Source of the DNA: Imperialibacter sp040222815
GTDB taxonomy: Bacteria > Bacteroidota > Bacteroidia > Cytophagales > Cyclobacteriaceae
Direction of reading: 5' to 3'
Length of the DNA: 64,000 nucleotides
NCBI RefSeq assembly: GCF_040222815.1
Contig: NZ_JAVKCH010000048.1
Coordinates: 310,001-374,000, forward strand
Shown: positions 42,312 to 50,435 of the stretch, in pieces
Layout: every line of letters starts with the position of its first letter
Numbering within the stretch: position 1 is the first letter of the stretch
Position numbers and translations under genes: made by a program
Notes under the pieces: model-generated
Told to the model about the DNA's origin: nothing
What the model saw: the letters and a program-made list of their open reading frames with translations, nothing else
Databases searched by the model: none

Positions 42312-43096
42312 TGGCAATGCATCCATTTCTGCTAACAAATAAGACCATTGTCGTAACGGGGGCCTCATCGGGCATTGGGCGAGCTTGTGCTTTTGAATGT
42401 GCAAAACAAGGGGCGCAGATTATTGCTTTAGGAAGAAATAAGCAAAAATTAGAATTGCTAATGGAAGAATTGAAAGAAATTAGCAAGCAAAACCCGGATA
42501 GTCGTCATAGTTATTGCATCCTTGATTTGTCGGGCGATTTGAAAGAATTCAGAGGCGTCATCGACCGATACATTGGGAACAAAAATCGCATCGATGGTTT
42601 TGTCCACGCAGCTGGCATTGAAAAAACAATTCCTCTTGTCTCTATGAAATCAGCAGATTTCAATGAATTGTATAAGTTGAATGTGGTTGGTGGATTGGAA
42701 CTCGCAGGAATATTCTCAAAAAAGAAGTATGTTTCAAATCATGCAAGTTTTGTTTTTATTTCTTCCATAACATCTATGATTGGAAGGGCAGGTCTGGTAG
42801 GATATTCCGCATCAAAGGGAGCTCTTGTTTCTGCTGTAAAATCAATGGCGATCGAACTAGCCAATAAAAATATTAATGTTAACTGTATTTCTCCGGGAAC
42901 AGTTTTGACGCCGATGATCTTGAAGTACCTTCAAAGTTTAGGCCCGGAAGAACAGGAAAAGCGAAAACAGAACTTTCCGCTAGGCTTGGGAAAACCCGAG
43001 GATGTGGCTTATTCGTGCGTTTTTCTTTTGTCGGACAGTGCAAGATGGATAACAGGGACAAACCTGGTAGTCGATGGGGGGTATACTGCCAAGTGA
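42311..43096 (+). CDS. Short-chain dehydrogenase/reductase (FabG-like), second of pair
   Basis: A 261-residue paralogue of the preceding SDR. Both begin with a PFLLTN block before the Rossmann strand. VTGASSGIGRAC, HAAGIE, Ser151/152, Tyr165 and Lys169 (YSASKGAL) are present, and it ends WITGTNLVVDGGY. ATG 42311 is used; the TTG one codon earlier has no advantage. Two reductases matching two condensing enzymes suggest either two elongation cycles or different stereochemistry. There is no dehydratase or enoyl reductase in the module, so the product would stop at a 3-hydroxy or 3-oxo stage. Confidence 0.85.
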   Translation: MAMHPFLLTNKTIVVTGASSGIGRACAFECAKQGAQIIALGRNKQKLELLMEELKEISKQNPDSRHSYCILDLSGDLKEFRGVIDRYIGNKNRIDGFVHAAGIEKTIPLVSMKSADFNELYKLNVVGGLELAGIFSKKKYVSNHASFVFISSITSMIGRAGLVGYSASKGALVSAVKSMAIELANKNINVNCISPGTVLTPMILKYLQSLGPEEQEKRKQNFPLGLGKPEDVAYSCVFLLSDSARWITGTNLVVDGGYTAK

Positions 43097-43324
43097 CGAA
43101 AGACAGATGAAATAGCCATAAGGAGAGCCACACCCAACGAGAATGAATAACGTCGTAGAGCAATCGATTTTTATTTTCAAAGGAACTGGGGCTATTCCAT
43201 GTGGCCGCTGAAAAACAAATTTTATACACATGAAAATTAGATCAATTGTTGCTGGCAGGTAAGTGAAAAAGTGTACTGTCATTGAAACCCTTGTTTTTGA
43301 ACGGTTTGCAGAAACACAAAGTTT

Positions 43325-43999
43325 ATGTCAGACAAACAAACTAAACTAATAGTGATCGGAGCGGGTGGCCATGCCGCTGAAATAGATGAATATATTCAGT
43401 ATGCCAATCAAGCCCCAGCATCCACTGAATGGGAAGTTGTTGGTTTTCTGGATGACAACCCGGATAGTTACGCCAGGTATTCCTTTTCAGCCCCGTTCTT
43501 GGGTACCATTCGCAACCACAAGATACTAGATGAAGCGTCGTACATAATGGGCATCGCCAACCTGACCTACCGGCGCCCTATAATCGAGAAATTTGTTGCT
43601 GTTGGCGCCAGGTTTGCTACCGTGATTCACCCCGGTACTTATGTCTCAAAAAGTGCCTTAATCGGACAGGGAGTTGTGGTTGCACCAAATGTCAACATCG
43701 GGCCTAATGTAAAGATCGGAGACTTTACCCTGCTCAACGCACGTTGCAGCATTGGCCACGATTCTGAGCTGGGGCATTATAATTTTATTTGCCCTAATGT
43801 CTCATTGTCTGGCTTCACCAAAGTAGGAAATGAAAACCTTTTCGGTATCAATAGCGCAACCATTCCAGGCATAACAATAGGAGACAGAAACAAGATCGCT
43901 GCCGGGATGGTTGTTGATAAAGACGTAGACGACGATACAGTGGTATTTTTCCGTCAGAAGGAGCGTGTGATTGCGATTCCAAAAAACTCTTCTGGATAA
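43325..43999 (+). CDS. NeuD/PglD-type sugar N-acyltransferase, second
   Basis: A 224-residue protein with a Rossmann-like N-terminus (KLIVIGAGGHAAEIDEYI) and a beta-helix C-terminus (VAPNVNIGPNVKIGDFT, CSIGHDSELGHY, FGINSATIPGITIGDR). It is the second acyltransferase of this architecture in the locus and lies directly after the KASIII-ACP-SDR module. It is therefore the most likely enzyme to hand the module's acyl group to an amino sugar. ATG at 43325. The 228-base gap before it holds no recognisable gene. Confidence 0.8.
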   Translation: MSDKQTKLIVIGAGGHAAEIDEYIQYANQAPASTEWEVVGFLDDNPDSYARYSFSAPFLGTIRNHKILDEASYIMGIANLTYRRPIIEKFVAVGARFATVIHPGTYVSKSALIGQGVVVAPNVNIGPNVKIGDFTLLNARCSIGHDSELGHYNFICPNVSLSGFTKVGNENLFGINSATIPGITIGDRNKIAAGMVVDKDVDDDTVVFFRQKERVIAIPKNSSG

Positions 44000-44758
44000 A
44001 TGAAGTCCCTCCTTGCATATTTTCTTAATCCGGTTTTCATTTCGATTATACTCCTGCTCCCTGGAGTTTTTTTTCGTTTTTATGGTCAGCAGAAGATCGC
44101 TTGGGTAAGTTTTTTCCTATCCGCATGCCTTTTTCTTGCAACTTCTACATCCTTCATCCCTAACTACTTGATCCGTCAACTTGAAAGTGCCTATCCCGTA
44201 TGTGACCTAGGTCTGCTATCGCTATTGAAAGAGCCGATTCCTATTATCGTGCTGGGCGCAGGGTATGGGTACAACGAGGAGCTCCCCCCTTTGAACAGGC
44301 TGAACATCACCACTTTGGGCAGGCTGGCTGAAGCGGTGCGTATCTACAAAGCCCTGCCGGATGCCAAGGTAGCTGGTTCAGCAGGCCAGATCACACAACC
44401 TATCAGCCAGGCACAGGCCATCGCCGAAGGCGCCCTTGCCCTGGGTGTCCCGCCCTCCGATACCCTTCAGCTCAGAGGAGCCCTCAATACCTGGGAAGAA
44501 GCCGGAAAATTTGTAGCCCGTTTTGGTAAAGGCAGCAAGGTAGTTATAGCCACCGATGCCATCCACATGCCCCGTGCCATGATGCTTTTCGAGGCCAAAG
44601 GCCTGCAACCCATCGCAGCTCCCACCAATCACCACATCAAAACAGAAATTTCCCTTACGCTATTTGATTTTTTACCTTCCACTGCCAGCCTCAGAAAAAC
44701 CGAACTTGTGATGCACGAGTACCTCGGCATATTATGGGCGAAGTGGGTTTTGTTGTAG
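44000..44758 (+). CDS. YdcF/ElyC-like DUF218 membrane protein
   Basis: A 252-residue protein with two N-terminal membrane segments (to about residue 55) and a DUF218 domain: IIVLGAGYGYNEELPP, then RLAEAVRIYKALPDAKVAGSAG, and VVIATDAIHMPRAMMLFEAKG. The GxxTxxA-like loop and ATDAxHMPRA motif are typical of the ElyC branch, linked in E. coli to undecaprenyl-phosphate and envelope polysaccharide metabolism. It begins directly after the NeuD-like stop. A repeat tract starts two bases after its own stop. Confidence 0.8.
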   Translation: MKSLLAYFLNPVFISIILLLPGVFFRFYGQQKIAWVSFFLSACLFLATSTSFIPNYLIRQLESAYPVCDLGLLSLLKEPIPIIVLGAGYGYNEELPPLNRLNITTLGRLAEAVRIYKALPDAKVAGSAGQITQPISQAQAIAEGALALGVPPSDTLQLRGALNTWEEAGKFVARFGKGSKVVIATDAIHMPRAMMLFEAKGLQPIAAPTNHHIKTEISLTLFDFLPSTASLRKTELVMHEYLGILWAKWVLL

Positions 44759-44760
44759 AC

Positions 44761-44955
44761 ATTCAGTCACTCAGACTTTCGGACAGTCGGACAGTCGGAA
44801 CCATCCGAACCGTCCTGCCATCTGAACCGTCCTGCCATCTGAACCATCCGAAAGTCCGAACCATCTATCCATCGATGCTTTAGCGAAGGCGGGTTTACCT
44901 CCAGAAGCTTTAGCGAAGGCGGGTTTCCTTGCCGTAGCCTCTGCCGAAGGACTAA
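44761..44955. repeat. TCCGA/TCTGA repeat tract 5
   Basis: Opens with TCAGTCACTCAGAC and TCGGACAG units, then turns to TCCGAACC, TCTGAACC and TCCTGCCA units (to about 44870), followed by two copies of a GCTTTAGCGAAGGCGGG block (about 44877-44930). It has the same architecture and strand sense as tracts 1-4, found at the other end of the polysaccharide locus. Confidence 0.8.
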
Positions 44956-45011
44956 CCTTTCCAGCGTCTGACGGCCCCAACGCAAATGCCCCCTCGCCGT
45001 ACCGACGCCTT

Positions 45012-45210
45012 CCTTCGGTCTTCGATCTCCAGCCTCCGGTCTCCGGTCTTCCTACTCCGGTCTTCCGACTCCCGTCTTCGGTCTCCGGTCTTCCAACTCC
45101 CAACTTCGGTCTCCGGTCTCCCGTCTTCGGTCTTCCGACTCCCGTCTCCCAACTTCGGACTCCGGTCTACCGTCTTCGGTCTCCCGACTCCCGTCTCCAA
45201 CCTTCTCAAT
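45012..45210. repeat. CT-rich degenerate repeat (CTTCGGTCTCCGGTC family)
   Basis: About 200 bases made almost only of TCTTCGGTCTCC, GGTCTTCCGACTCCC and CCAACTTCGG variants in irregular order. The + strand is strongly pyrimidine-rich. Pieces of the same composition occur at 310-360. Open frames through it on either strand are low complexity and not credible genes. Confidence 0.75.
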
Positions 45211-45215
45211 TCCTA

Positions 45216-45712
45216 GTCCCCCGAAGCAATCTTCCCCGGAGGCCGTTAATCACTCTGCTCTCTCTGTGGTCAACTTACTTTCGACCACCCCCGCATGTGT
45301 TACCACCAGCTACCGCTGTGTGCACCACGCCCTACTGCACTCCTTTCTTAAGTCCAACTGCGGCCGAGCCACAACTTCATGGCTTAGGAGGTGAGAGGCC
45401 AAAATGGAGTAAGATGATGAGATCGTTAACTTGGCACAGATGCCCGGCTTAGGGGTGTGGTTCGTAGGTACTGCAATTTTTTACAAACTTTCTTTGAACA
45501 CAACAAGAAATTCTGCGATATCATGCCTGGGTATTCTGTTGACTTCCTTAGCAATAACGCCCCGGAGGAGAGGTAGCACGCTGATACCGGTTGTAAGGTG
45601 TGGACGTAATTAAATTCCAACGAATGCAATTAGGAAGACCACTTCATGCTTTTTCTTCTACTTTTTGGCTGATGTATCCTATTTTCTTTCTTCCTCCTTT
45701 CAAAACAATTAC
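45216..45712. other. Gene-free stretch between repeat tracts and the PglE-like gene
   Basis: No recognisable protein or RNA gene. Short frames at 45431 (+) and 45629 (-) match nothing I know and lack ribosome sites. It could be an old insertion remnant; I see no terminal repeats to support that. Confidence 0.5.
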
Positions 45713-45720
45713 TAACTTTG
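45713..45720 (+). promoter_or_regulatory. Bacteroidota -7 promoter element for the PglE-like gene
   Basis: TAACTTTG matches TAnnTTTG fully, 35 bases before the ATG at 45756, leaving a leader of about 28-30 bases. The -33 region is not clearly recognisable. After about 1 kb of gene-free DNA, this gene must have its own promoter. Confidence 0.55.
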
Positions 45721-45755
45721 AGTAATTTTTTGAAATAATCCATTTTCCAACCCGC

Positions 45756-46907
45756 ATGTCGAATCCCTCTGAAAAAATCTGGTTATCCTCTCCTCATATG
45801 GGAACCAAAGAATTGGACTATATCAAGGAAGCTTTTGATTCTAACTGGATTGCACCCGTAGGCCCTTGTGTGAATGCGTTTGAGGGAGCATTGCAGCGGT
45901 TGGTGGGAGTGCCGGCAACGGCTATTAGTTCAGGCACGGCCGGTATCCATCTGGCATTGATTATCGCTGGCGTGGAACGTGGCGACGAGGTGATTTGTCA
46001 GTCTTTTACTTTTTGCGGTTCTTCTAACCCTATTCTCTATCAGGGTGCCACGCCTGTTTTTGTCGATAGTGAGTTGGATACCTGGAATATGGATCCAGCT
46101 CTTTTAGAGGAAGCAATAGTAGACAGGCTTAAGAAAGGGAGGAAACCCAGAGCCATCATTTATGTACACTTGTACGGCATGCCTGCCAAGGGGGATGAAA
46201 TCAGGCACATTGCCGATAAATACGACATTTTCCTAATAGAAGATGCAGCCGAAGCGCTTGGCGCTACTTATAAGGGCCGACCAGCCGGTAGCTTAGGCGA
46301 TATCAGTGTACTGTCCTTCAATGGCAACAAGATCATTACCACATCTGGCGGTGGAGCATTGCTGTCCCCTCAAAGGAAATGGGTTGAGAAGGCTACCTAC
46401 CTTGCCACTCAGGCACGTCAACCAGCCACTCATTACGAGCATACAGAGGTAGGGTACAATTATCGGATGAGCAATATTTGTGCGAGTATTGGGCGAGGGC
46501 AGTTGGAGGTGTTAGAAGAAAGGGTACAACAACGAAGAGCCAACTATGACTTTTATAAGAAAGAACTATCAGTGCACTCGGATATTTCATTTCTTTCTGA
46601 GCTCCCGGGGCATTTTTCAAACCGGTGGTTGACTACGATATTGGTTAACCCTGAAAAAGCAGGTAAAGTCACCAGGGAAGACATTAGATTGGCGCTTGAA
46701 AAACAGAATATAGAATGCCGCCCGACCTGGAAGCCCATGCACATGCAGCCGGTGTATAACGAGGCGCCGAAATACCTGAATGGGGTTTCGGAGCGGGTAT
46801 TCAAAGAAGGACTTTGTCTTCCTTCTGGCTCCAATCTTACCCTACAGCAAAAACAAAAAGTGATAGGTGCGATCCATGGCGTGTTGAAGCAAACGAGCAA
46901 CGGCTAA
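45756..46907 (+). CDS. PglE-like UDP-4-keto-6-deoxy-HexNAc aminotransferase (DegT family)
   Basis: A 383-residue PLP enzyme starting IWLSSPHMGTKELDYIKEAF with SNWIAPVGPCVNAFE, the PglE/PseC-like fingerprint. The PLP lysine lies in LSFNGNKIITTSGGG and the acid in LIEDAAEALGA. PglE makes UDP-4-amino-4,6-dideoxy-HexNAc, the substrate acetylated by PglD. The PglC- and PglD-like genes at 37650 and 38271 make this route to a bacillosamine-like first sugar plausible. The 4,6-dehydratase (PglF) is not in this window. It is separated from the main operon by the repeat tracts. Confidence 0.83.
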   Translation: MSNPSEKIWLSSPHMGTKELDYIKEAFDSNWIAPVGPCVNAFEGALQRLVGVPATAISSGTAGIHLALIIAGVERGDEVICQSFTFCGSSNPILYQGATPVFVDSELDTWNMDPALLEEAIVDRLKKGRKPRAIIYVHLYGMPAKGDEIRHIADKYDIFLIEDAAEALGATYKGRPAGSLGDISVLSFNGNKIITTSGGGALLSPQRKWVEKATYLATQARQPATHYEHTEVGYNYRMSNICASIGRGQLEVLEERVQQRRANYDFYKKELSVHSDISFLSELPGHFSNRWLTTILVNPEKAGKVTREDIRLALEKQNIECRPTWKPMHMQPVYNEAPKYLNGVSERVFKEGLCLPSGSNLTLQQKQKVIGAIHGVLKQTSNG

Positions 46908-46975
46908 CTTAACTTGCCTATTGTGATACATCCCGACGCTCATGTCGGCACTGTCGTACTTGCGTTATCTTCGGT

Positions 46976-47045
46976 GTGCTGTTTGACCATCTGAGCGTGT
47001 CACGATCTGACTGTCCGAATATCAACTAAACCGGCTTGTCCGATA
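46976..47045. repeat. Possible degenerate remnant of the TCCGA/TCTGA repeat
   Basis: A few spaced TCTGA and TCCGA motifs (CCATCTGAGC, GATCTGACTGTCCGAAT, TTGTCCGATAG) within the gap after the PglE-like gene. It is weak, without the inverted core, and may be an eroded copy of the tract seen at 44761. A small CCGAC/GTCGG hairpin at 46933-46948 precedes it. Confidence 0.35.
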
Positions 47046-47144
47046 GAGATAAGTTAGACAAATTGGTCAACCGTATTTGGGGATGGTCAATAACAGCTAT
47101 CTGACTCAAAACATATTACCATTAACTATTCTCTGATTCCTCCT

Positions 47145-48440
47145 ATGAAAGGCCCCATCATCAAAGACATTATCATCACCCCCATTGCCACAGTCGACCC
47201 GCCGCTACTTAACGCCGCTGGGTTGCATGCTCCCTATGCGCTCAGAACTATTGTAGAGATTGTCACCAACGACAACATTATTGGTATCAGCGAGATTCCA
47301 GGCACGACCGACACCAACGAAGCGCTGGAAAAAGCAAGGGAGCTTATTGTTGGAAAAGACGCCTTTCAACTCAATCAGATAAGAGACGCCATAGAAAGCC
47401 ACTTTGATGAGGAAACCACCTCAGAGCGTGGCGACGCTCCGTGGGATCAGCGCAAAATTGTACATGTGTTCAGTGCCATTGAGGTGGCTTGCCTTGATAT
47501 TCAAGGCAAGGTGCTCGGCAGACCAGTTGTCGATCTTTTGGGGGGCAAAAGAAGAGACCGGGTGCCATTTGCGGCCTACCTTTTTTATAAATATGAAGGA
47601 GCTGGCGGTGAACTAGCGTTTGGTACTCACCCCAACGCTACAGGCTGGGATGCTGCCCGGCAGGCCGAGGCGATTACTCCTCAGGGCATCGTTGAACAGG
47701 CCATAGCCATGGTGAAAGAATTCGGAAATAAGTCGATCAAGCTAAAAGGAGGTGCCTTTCCGCCTGCTGAAGAGGTGGCGGCTATGTTGGCGCTGTACGA
47801 TCACTTTGGCCCGGATGTGCCCCTGCGTCTTGATCCCAACGCCATTTGGAAGCTCGAAACGGCCATCGAATATGGTAAAAAGATGGAGGGTATTCTGGAG
47901 TACTTCGAAGACCCAGTTCGTGGACAGGAAGATATGGCCAAAGCCCGAAAGGTGTTGAAAATGCCGCTGGCCACCAATATGTGCACGACCAGCTTTGAGG
48001 ACATTCCTGGCAGCGTTGCTATGGGGTCTGAAGACATCATCCTTAGCGACCACCATTTTTGGGGAGGGCTGCGCAGCTCGATGGAGCTGGCTAAACTCTG
48101 CCAGACATTCGGGCGCAAGTTGTCCATGCATTCCAATAGCCATTTGGGTATTTCCCTGGCGGCCATGGTACATCTGGGCGCTGCCCTACCGGAGGTTCCT
48201 TACGCATTGGATACCCACTACCCCTGGCAGTCGGAGGAGGTAATCGCAGGTGGGCGAATGAAGTTCGAAGGGGGTGCTGTGCAGGTGCCCACCGGCCCTG
48301 GGCTAGGTGTGGAAATAGACCAGGAGGCGCTGAAAAAGCTTCACCAAAACTATTTGAAATGCGGTCTCACCAAACGTGACGATCTGGTGGAAATGAGAAA
48401 GGTGATTCCTGACTGGGAATTTAAGAAGGTAAGGTGGTAG
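47145..48440 (+). CDS. Enolase-superfamily acid-sugar dehydratase (glucarate dehydratase-like)
   Basis: A 431-residue TIM-barrel enzyme with an N-terminal capping domain. Lys199-x-Lys201 (SIKLKGG) is the proton-abstraction pair; Asp230 (RLDPN), Glu255 (FEDP) and Asn278 (ATNM) are the metal-ligand positions of the glucarate dehydratase branch; His329/His333 (HSNSHLG) is the opposite base. It should dehydrate D-glucarate or a similar acid sugar to a 2-keto-3-deoxy product. ATG at 47145 after a 237-base gap. It stands outside the polysaccharide operon and is followed by opposite-strand genes, so it is probably monocistronic. Exact substrate not determinable. Confidence 0.85.
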   Translation: MKGPIIKDIIITPIATVDPPLLNAAGLHAPYALRTIVEIVTNDNIIGISEIPGTTDTNEALEKARELIVGKDAFQLNQIRDAIESHFDEETTSERGDAPWDQRKIVHVFSAIEVACLDIQGKVLGRPVVDLLGGKRRDRVPFAAYLFYKYEGAGGELAFGTHPNATGWDAARQAEAITPQGIVEQAIAMVKEFGNKSIKLKGGAFPPAEEVAAMLALYDHFGPDVPLRLDPNAIWKLETAIEYGKKMEGILEYFEDPVRGQEDMAKARKVLKMPLATNMCTTSFEDIPGSVAMGSEDIILSDHHFWGGLRSSMELAKLCQTFGRKLSMHSNSHLGISLAAMVHLGAALPEVPYALDTHYPWQSEEVIAGGRMKFEGGAVQVPTGPGLGVEIDQEALKKLHQNYLKCGLTKRDDLVEMRKVIPDWEFKKVRW

Positions 48441-48447
48441 ACACCAT

Positions 48448-48903
48448 TTATTCCTTCATCACCTCTGCCGAAAAACTCTCCGCCCAGTTAACGAGCAGAT
48501 CCCTTTGCTCTTTGGTCAACTGCGCATCTCCATGCATGATTGTGTACGACTCCAGTGGCATTTTACCTTCGCCTACCTCTTCGGCCAGGTCTTTTAGAAT
48601 CCTCACTTTCTTGCTCTTTCTGAGGCTCGCCCATTCTGAGAAATTCACCTCTTCTCTACCATGGCTGATATGGTCGAAAACGAACCAGGAAACTGGCGTG
48701 ATATAAGAGTACCACGGATATCGGGTCTCGTTAGAATGGCAGTCGTAACACGCAGTCCTGAAAAGTGAACTCACTTCCGACGAAATTTGCGAAGTAGCAA
48801 GCAGGTCATCTGGATTTTCGGCAGTCACCTCAGGTGGCGTACCTCTGAAAAACTGGAGTCCTACAAAGAGGACTCCAATGCCTAAGACTATTTTCTTAAT
48901 CAA
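48448..48903 (-). CDS. Haem-binding domain protein (Haem_bd/DUF family, CxxCH)
   Basis: A 151-residue protein with an N-terminal membrane segment (KKIVLGIGVLFVGLQFF) and one CxxCH site, Cys52-Tyr-Asp-Cys55-His56, followed by SNETRYPWYSYITPVSWF and FSEWASL. These are the hallmarks of the Haem_bd family, in which the motif YPWYS follows the haem site. It faces the periplasm. ATG complement at 48901-48903. It lies three bases after the upstream CxxCH gene on the same strand, so the two form an operon. Probably an electron-transfer accessory; partner unknown. Confidence 0.85.
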   Translation of the reverse strand: MIKKIVLGIGVLFVGLQFFRGTPPEVTAENPDDLLATSQISSEVSSLFRTACYDCHSNETRYPWYSYITPVSWFVFDHISHGREEVNFSEWASLRKSKKVRILKDLAEEVGEGKMPLESYTIMHGDAQLTKEQRDLLVNWAESFSAEVMKE

Positions 48904-48906
48904 TGT

Positions 48907-49311
48907 TTATTCCAATTTAGCGAGCGAAGCTTCCGCCCATTTGTGCAACTTCGCCGACTCTTCTTCAGTCAGTTTCATATTTGGATACTTCTCCACCATT
49001 TTGGCAGGAGGCATTTCTCCTTTGTCGAGCACTTCTAAAATTTCATCGAGCATCGCCATGGCATCAGCACCACTCAGGGTTTGTAGTTTTTCCCATTGTA
49101 GCTTCTCTTTGGCCTTATCGCTTTTTCCTGAAGGAGAATGGCAGCCCAAACATTTTGCTTCAATCACCGACATCGCTTCAAGAGTGAAGGCCAATGTTTT
49201 TCCAGCATCAGCCTCGGGCACCAGCAGGATTTTTGTAGGTTCTTTTTCCTGAGCCATTCCTGAAGCTGCAAACAGCAGGAGAACTCCGGCAAGTAGGGTA
49301 AATCTTTTCAT
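48907..49311 (-). CDS. Small periplasmic CxxCH haem-binding protein
   Basis: A 134-residue protein with a signal peptide (about residues 1-20, ending AASGMAQ), one CxxCH at Cys54-Leu-Gly-Cys57-His58 and a C-terminal stretch KGEMPPAKMVEKYPNMKLT, giving a possible distal Met ligand. The fold is like a single-domain cytochrome c. First gene of the two-gene minus-strand operon with the Haem_bd protein. The role in respiration is inferred only from the haem motif. Confidence 0.8.
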   Translation of the reverse strand: MKRFTLLAGVLLLFAASGMAQEKEPTKILLVPEADAGKTLAFTLEAMSVIEAKCLGCHSPSGKSDKAKEKLQWEKLQTLSGADAMAMLDEILEVLDKGEMPPAKMVEKYPNMKLTEEESAKLHKWAEASLAKLE

Positions 49312-49490
49312 ATGACGTAGGTTTTTTACCCTAATATATTAAATATCGGTCTGTATGAACATCCGTACATCAAAAAATTGCAGATGCCCGACTTTCCACT
49401 TTGATTTGAACCTCCATTCTATCATTGCTACTTCGTTTTAGCCAGAAAAGCAAGATACTGATCCATGGGATGACGTTTTCAGCGTGACGA

Positions 49491-49865
49491 CTACACCTTC
49501 CATTTAGCATCTTCTTCCTCACATTCTTTTACTCTCAGCCTGGTCATTTTGCTGATCAGGTCAAGAGGCAACTCCTGACCGTGTGGAAATTGAACGGAGC
49601 CTTCAGCAGTCTTGTAAGGCTTCAGCTCGTTGGCGAAAGCGGCGACCACGGAGGGTGTTGGATAGAACCCAATATGTCTTTTGAATGCAGCCCAGGTGAC
49701 TAGAATCCTCTTGGTGGTATACGCTGGCATGCGCCATTTGATGCCTTGCTCGGCAGCAGGAGCTACGGCCACTATGCAATCGTGTAGTTGGAACAGTCGT
49801 TCCCGAAGCGCTTCCGGGGCGTTTGAAATGTACTCGTCGATGTTTTGTGCTTTAGGTGGTGCCAT
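49491..49865 (-). CDS. DUF1801 (YdhG/YjbR-like) domain protein
   Basis: A 124-residue soluble protein with NIDEYISNAPEALRERL, the central IKWRMPAYTTKR and KRHIGFYPTPSVVAAF, and ending in basic helices. These are the signature segments of DUF1801, named after the Bacillus YdhG frataxin-like iron chaperone. It is a single gene on the minus strand between convergent and divergent neighbours. Function in this organism unknown. Confidence 0.8.
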   Translation of the reverse strand: MAPPKAQNIDEYISNAPEALRERLFQLHDCIVAVAPAAEQGIKWRMPAYTTKRILVTWAAFKRHIGFYPTPSVVAAFANELKPYKTAEGSVQFPHGQELPLDLISKMTRLRVKECEEEDAKWKV

Positions 49866-50051
49866 CGGGTGTCGGTTTTGTCAACGACAAGCGAAAGATA
49901 ATAAATTGGACTTCAATGGGTTTGTTTTTGGAAACAGAATGTAAATCGGGTCAGTTAGGCATTACTCTGAATTTAATATTGATTTCTATTTTTTTATTGA
50001 GAGATTTAAGAGCATTATTTTATTTCTAACCATTTCAATACAGCTAATGTT

Positions 50052-50432
50052 ATGTCAACTATTCATGTTACGTTGGTGATAGACACTGACGCTCTGCCGT
50101 CAGACCCATCTCAATCACCAGCGGCTGCCTGCCTGCTTTATGACTCATGCCTTGATGCCGACACCGGGTCGAGTACCGATTTTACCGTGCATGCAAATCC
50201 AGGCGACACCGTCATATTTCATATTTCTTCGAAAAACAACACTTCAGCAGTAGCGATCAGCTCATTTGCCTACCTGGGGGGCGCTGTTGGTGTATTCAAG
50301 TCGCTTCCTTCAAGTCCAAATTGGGCAGGTACAGTTGGAGATAAGCCAGGAAAATCAGAAAGTTACACCATCGGCTTTAAGGCGAATGGAAATACCTATA
50401 CCCTGGATCCCGATATTAAGGTGAATACCTGA
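50052..50432 (+). CDS. Small beta-rich protein, possibly AidA/PixA-like
   Basis: A 126-residue protein without signal peptide. It starts STIHVTLVIDTDALPSDPSQ and ends in NTYTLDPDIKVNT; the middle has NPGDTVIFHISSKNNTSAV. The VIDTDAL opening and the DPDIxV ending recall the AidA/PixA inclusion-body family, but I cannot confirm this. It lies four bases before the sensor kinase gene and so is probably co-transcribed with it. Function unknown. Confidence 0.6.
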   Translation: MSTIHVTLVIDTDALPSDPSQSPAAACLLYDSCLDADTGSSTDFTVHANPGDTVIFHISSKNNTSAVAISSFAYLGGAVGVFKSLPSSPNWAGTVGDKPGKSESYTIGFKANGNTYTLDPDIKVNT

Positions 50433-50435
50433 AAA

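Noticed and set aside
43143..43211. 22-codon frame in the gap between the SDR pair and the NeuD-like gene
   Set aside because: Too short and without similarity to the adjacent families; could be chance.
46933..46948. CCGAC/GTCGG hairpin after the PglE-like gene as a terminator
   Set aside because: Five-base stem with no T-run on either side.
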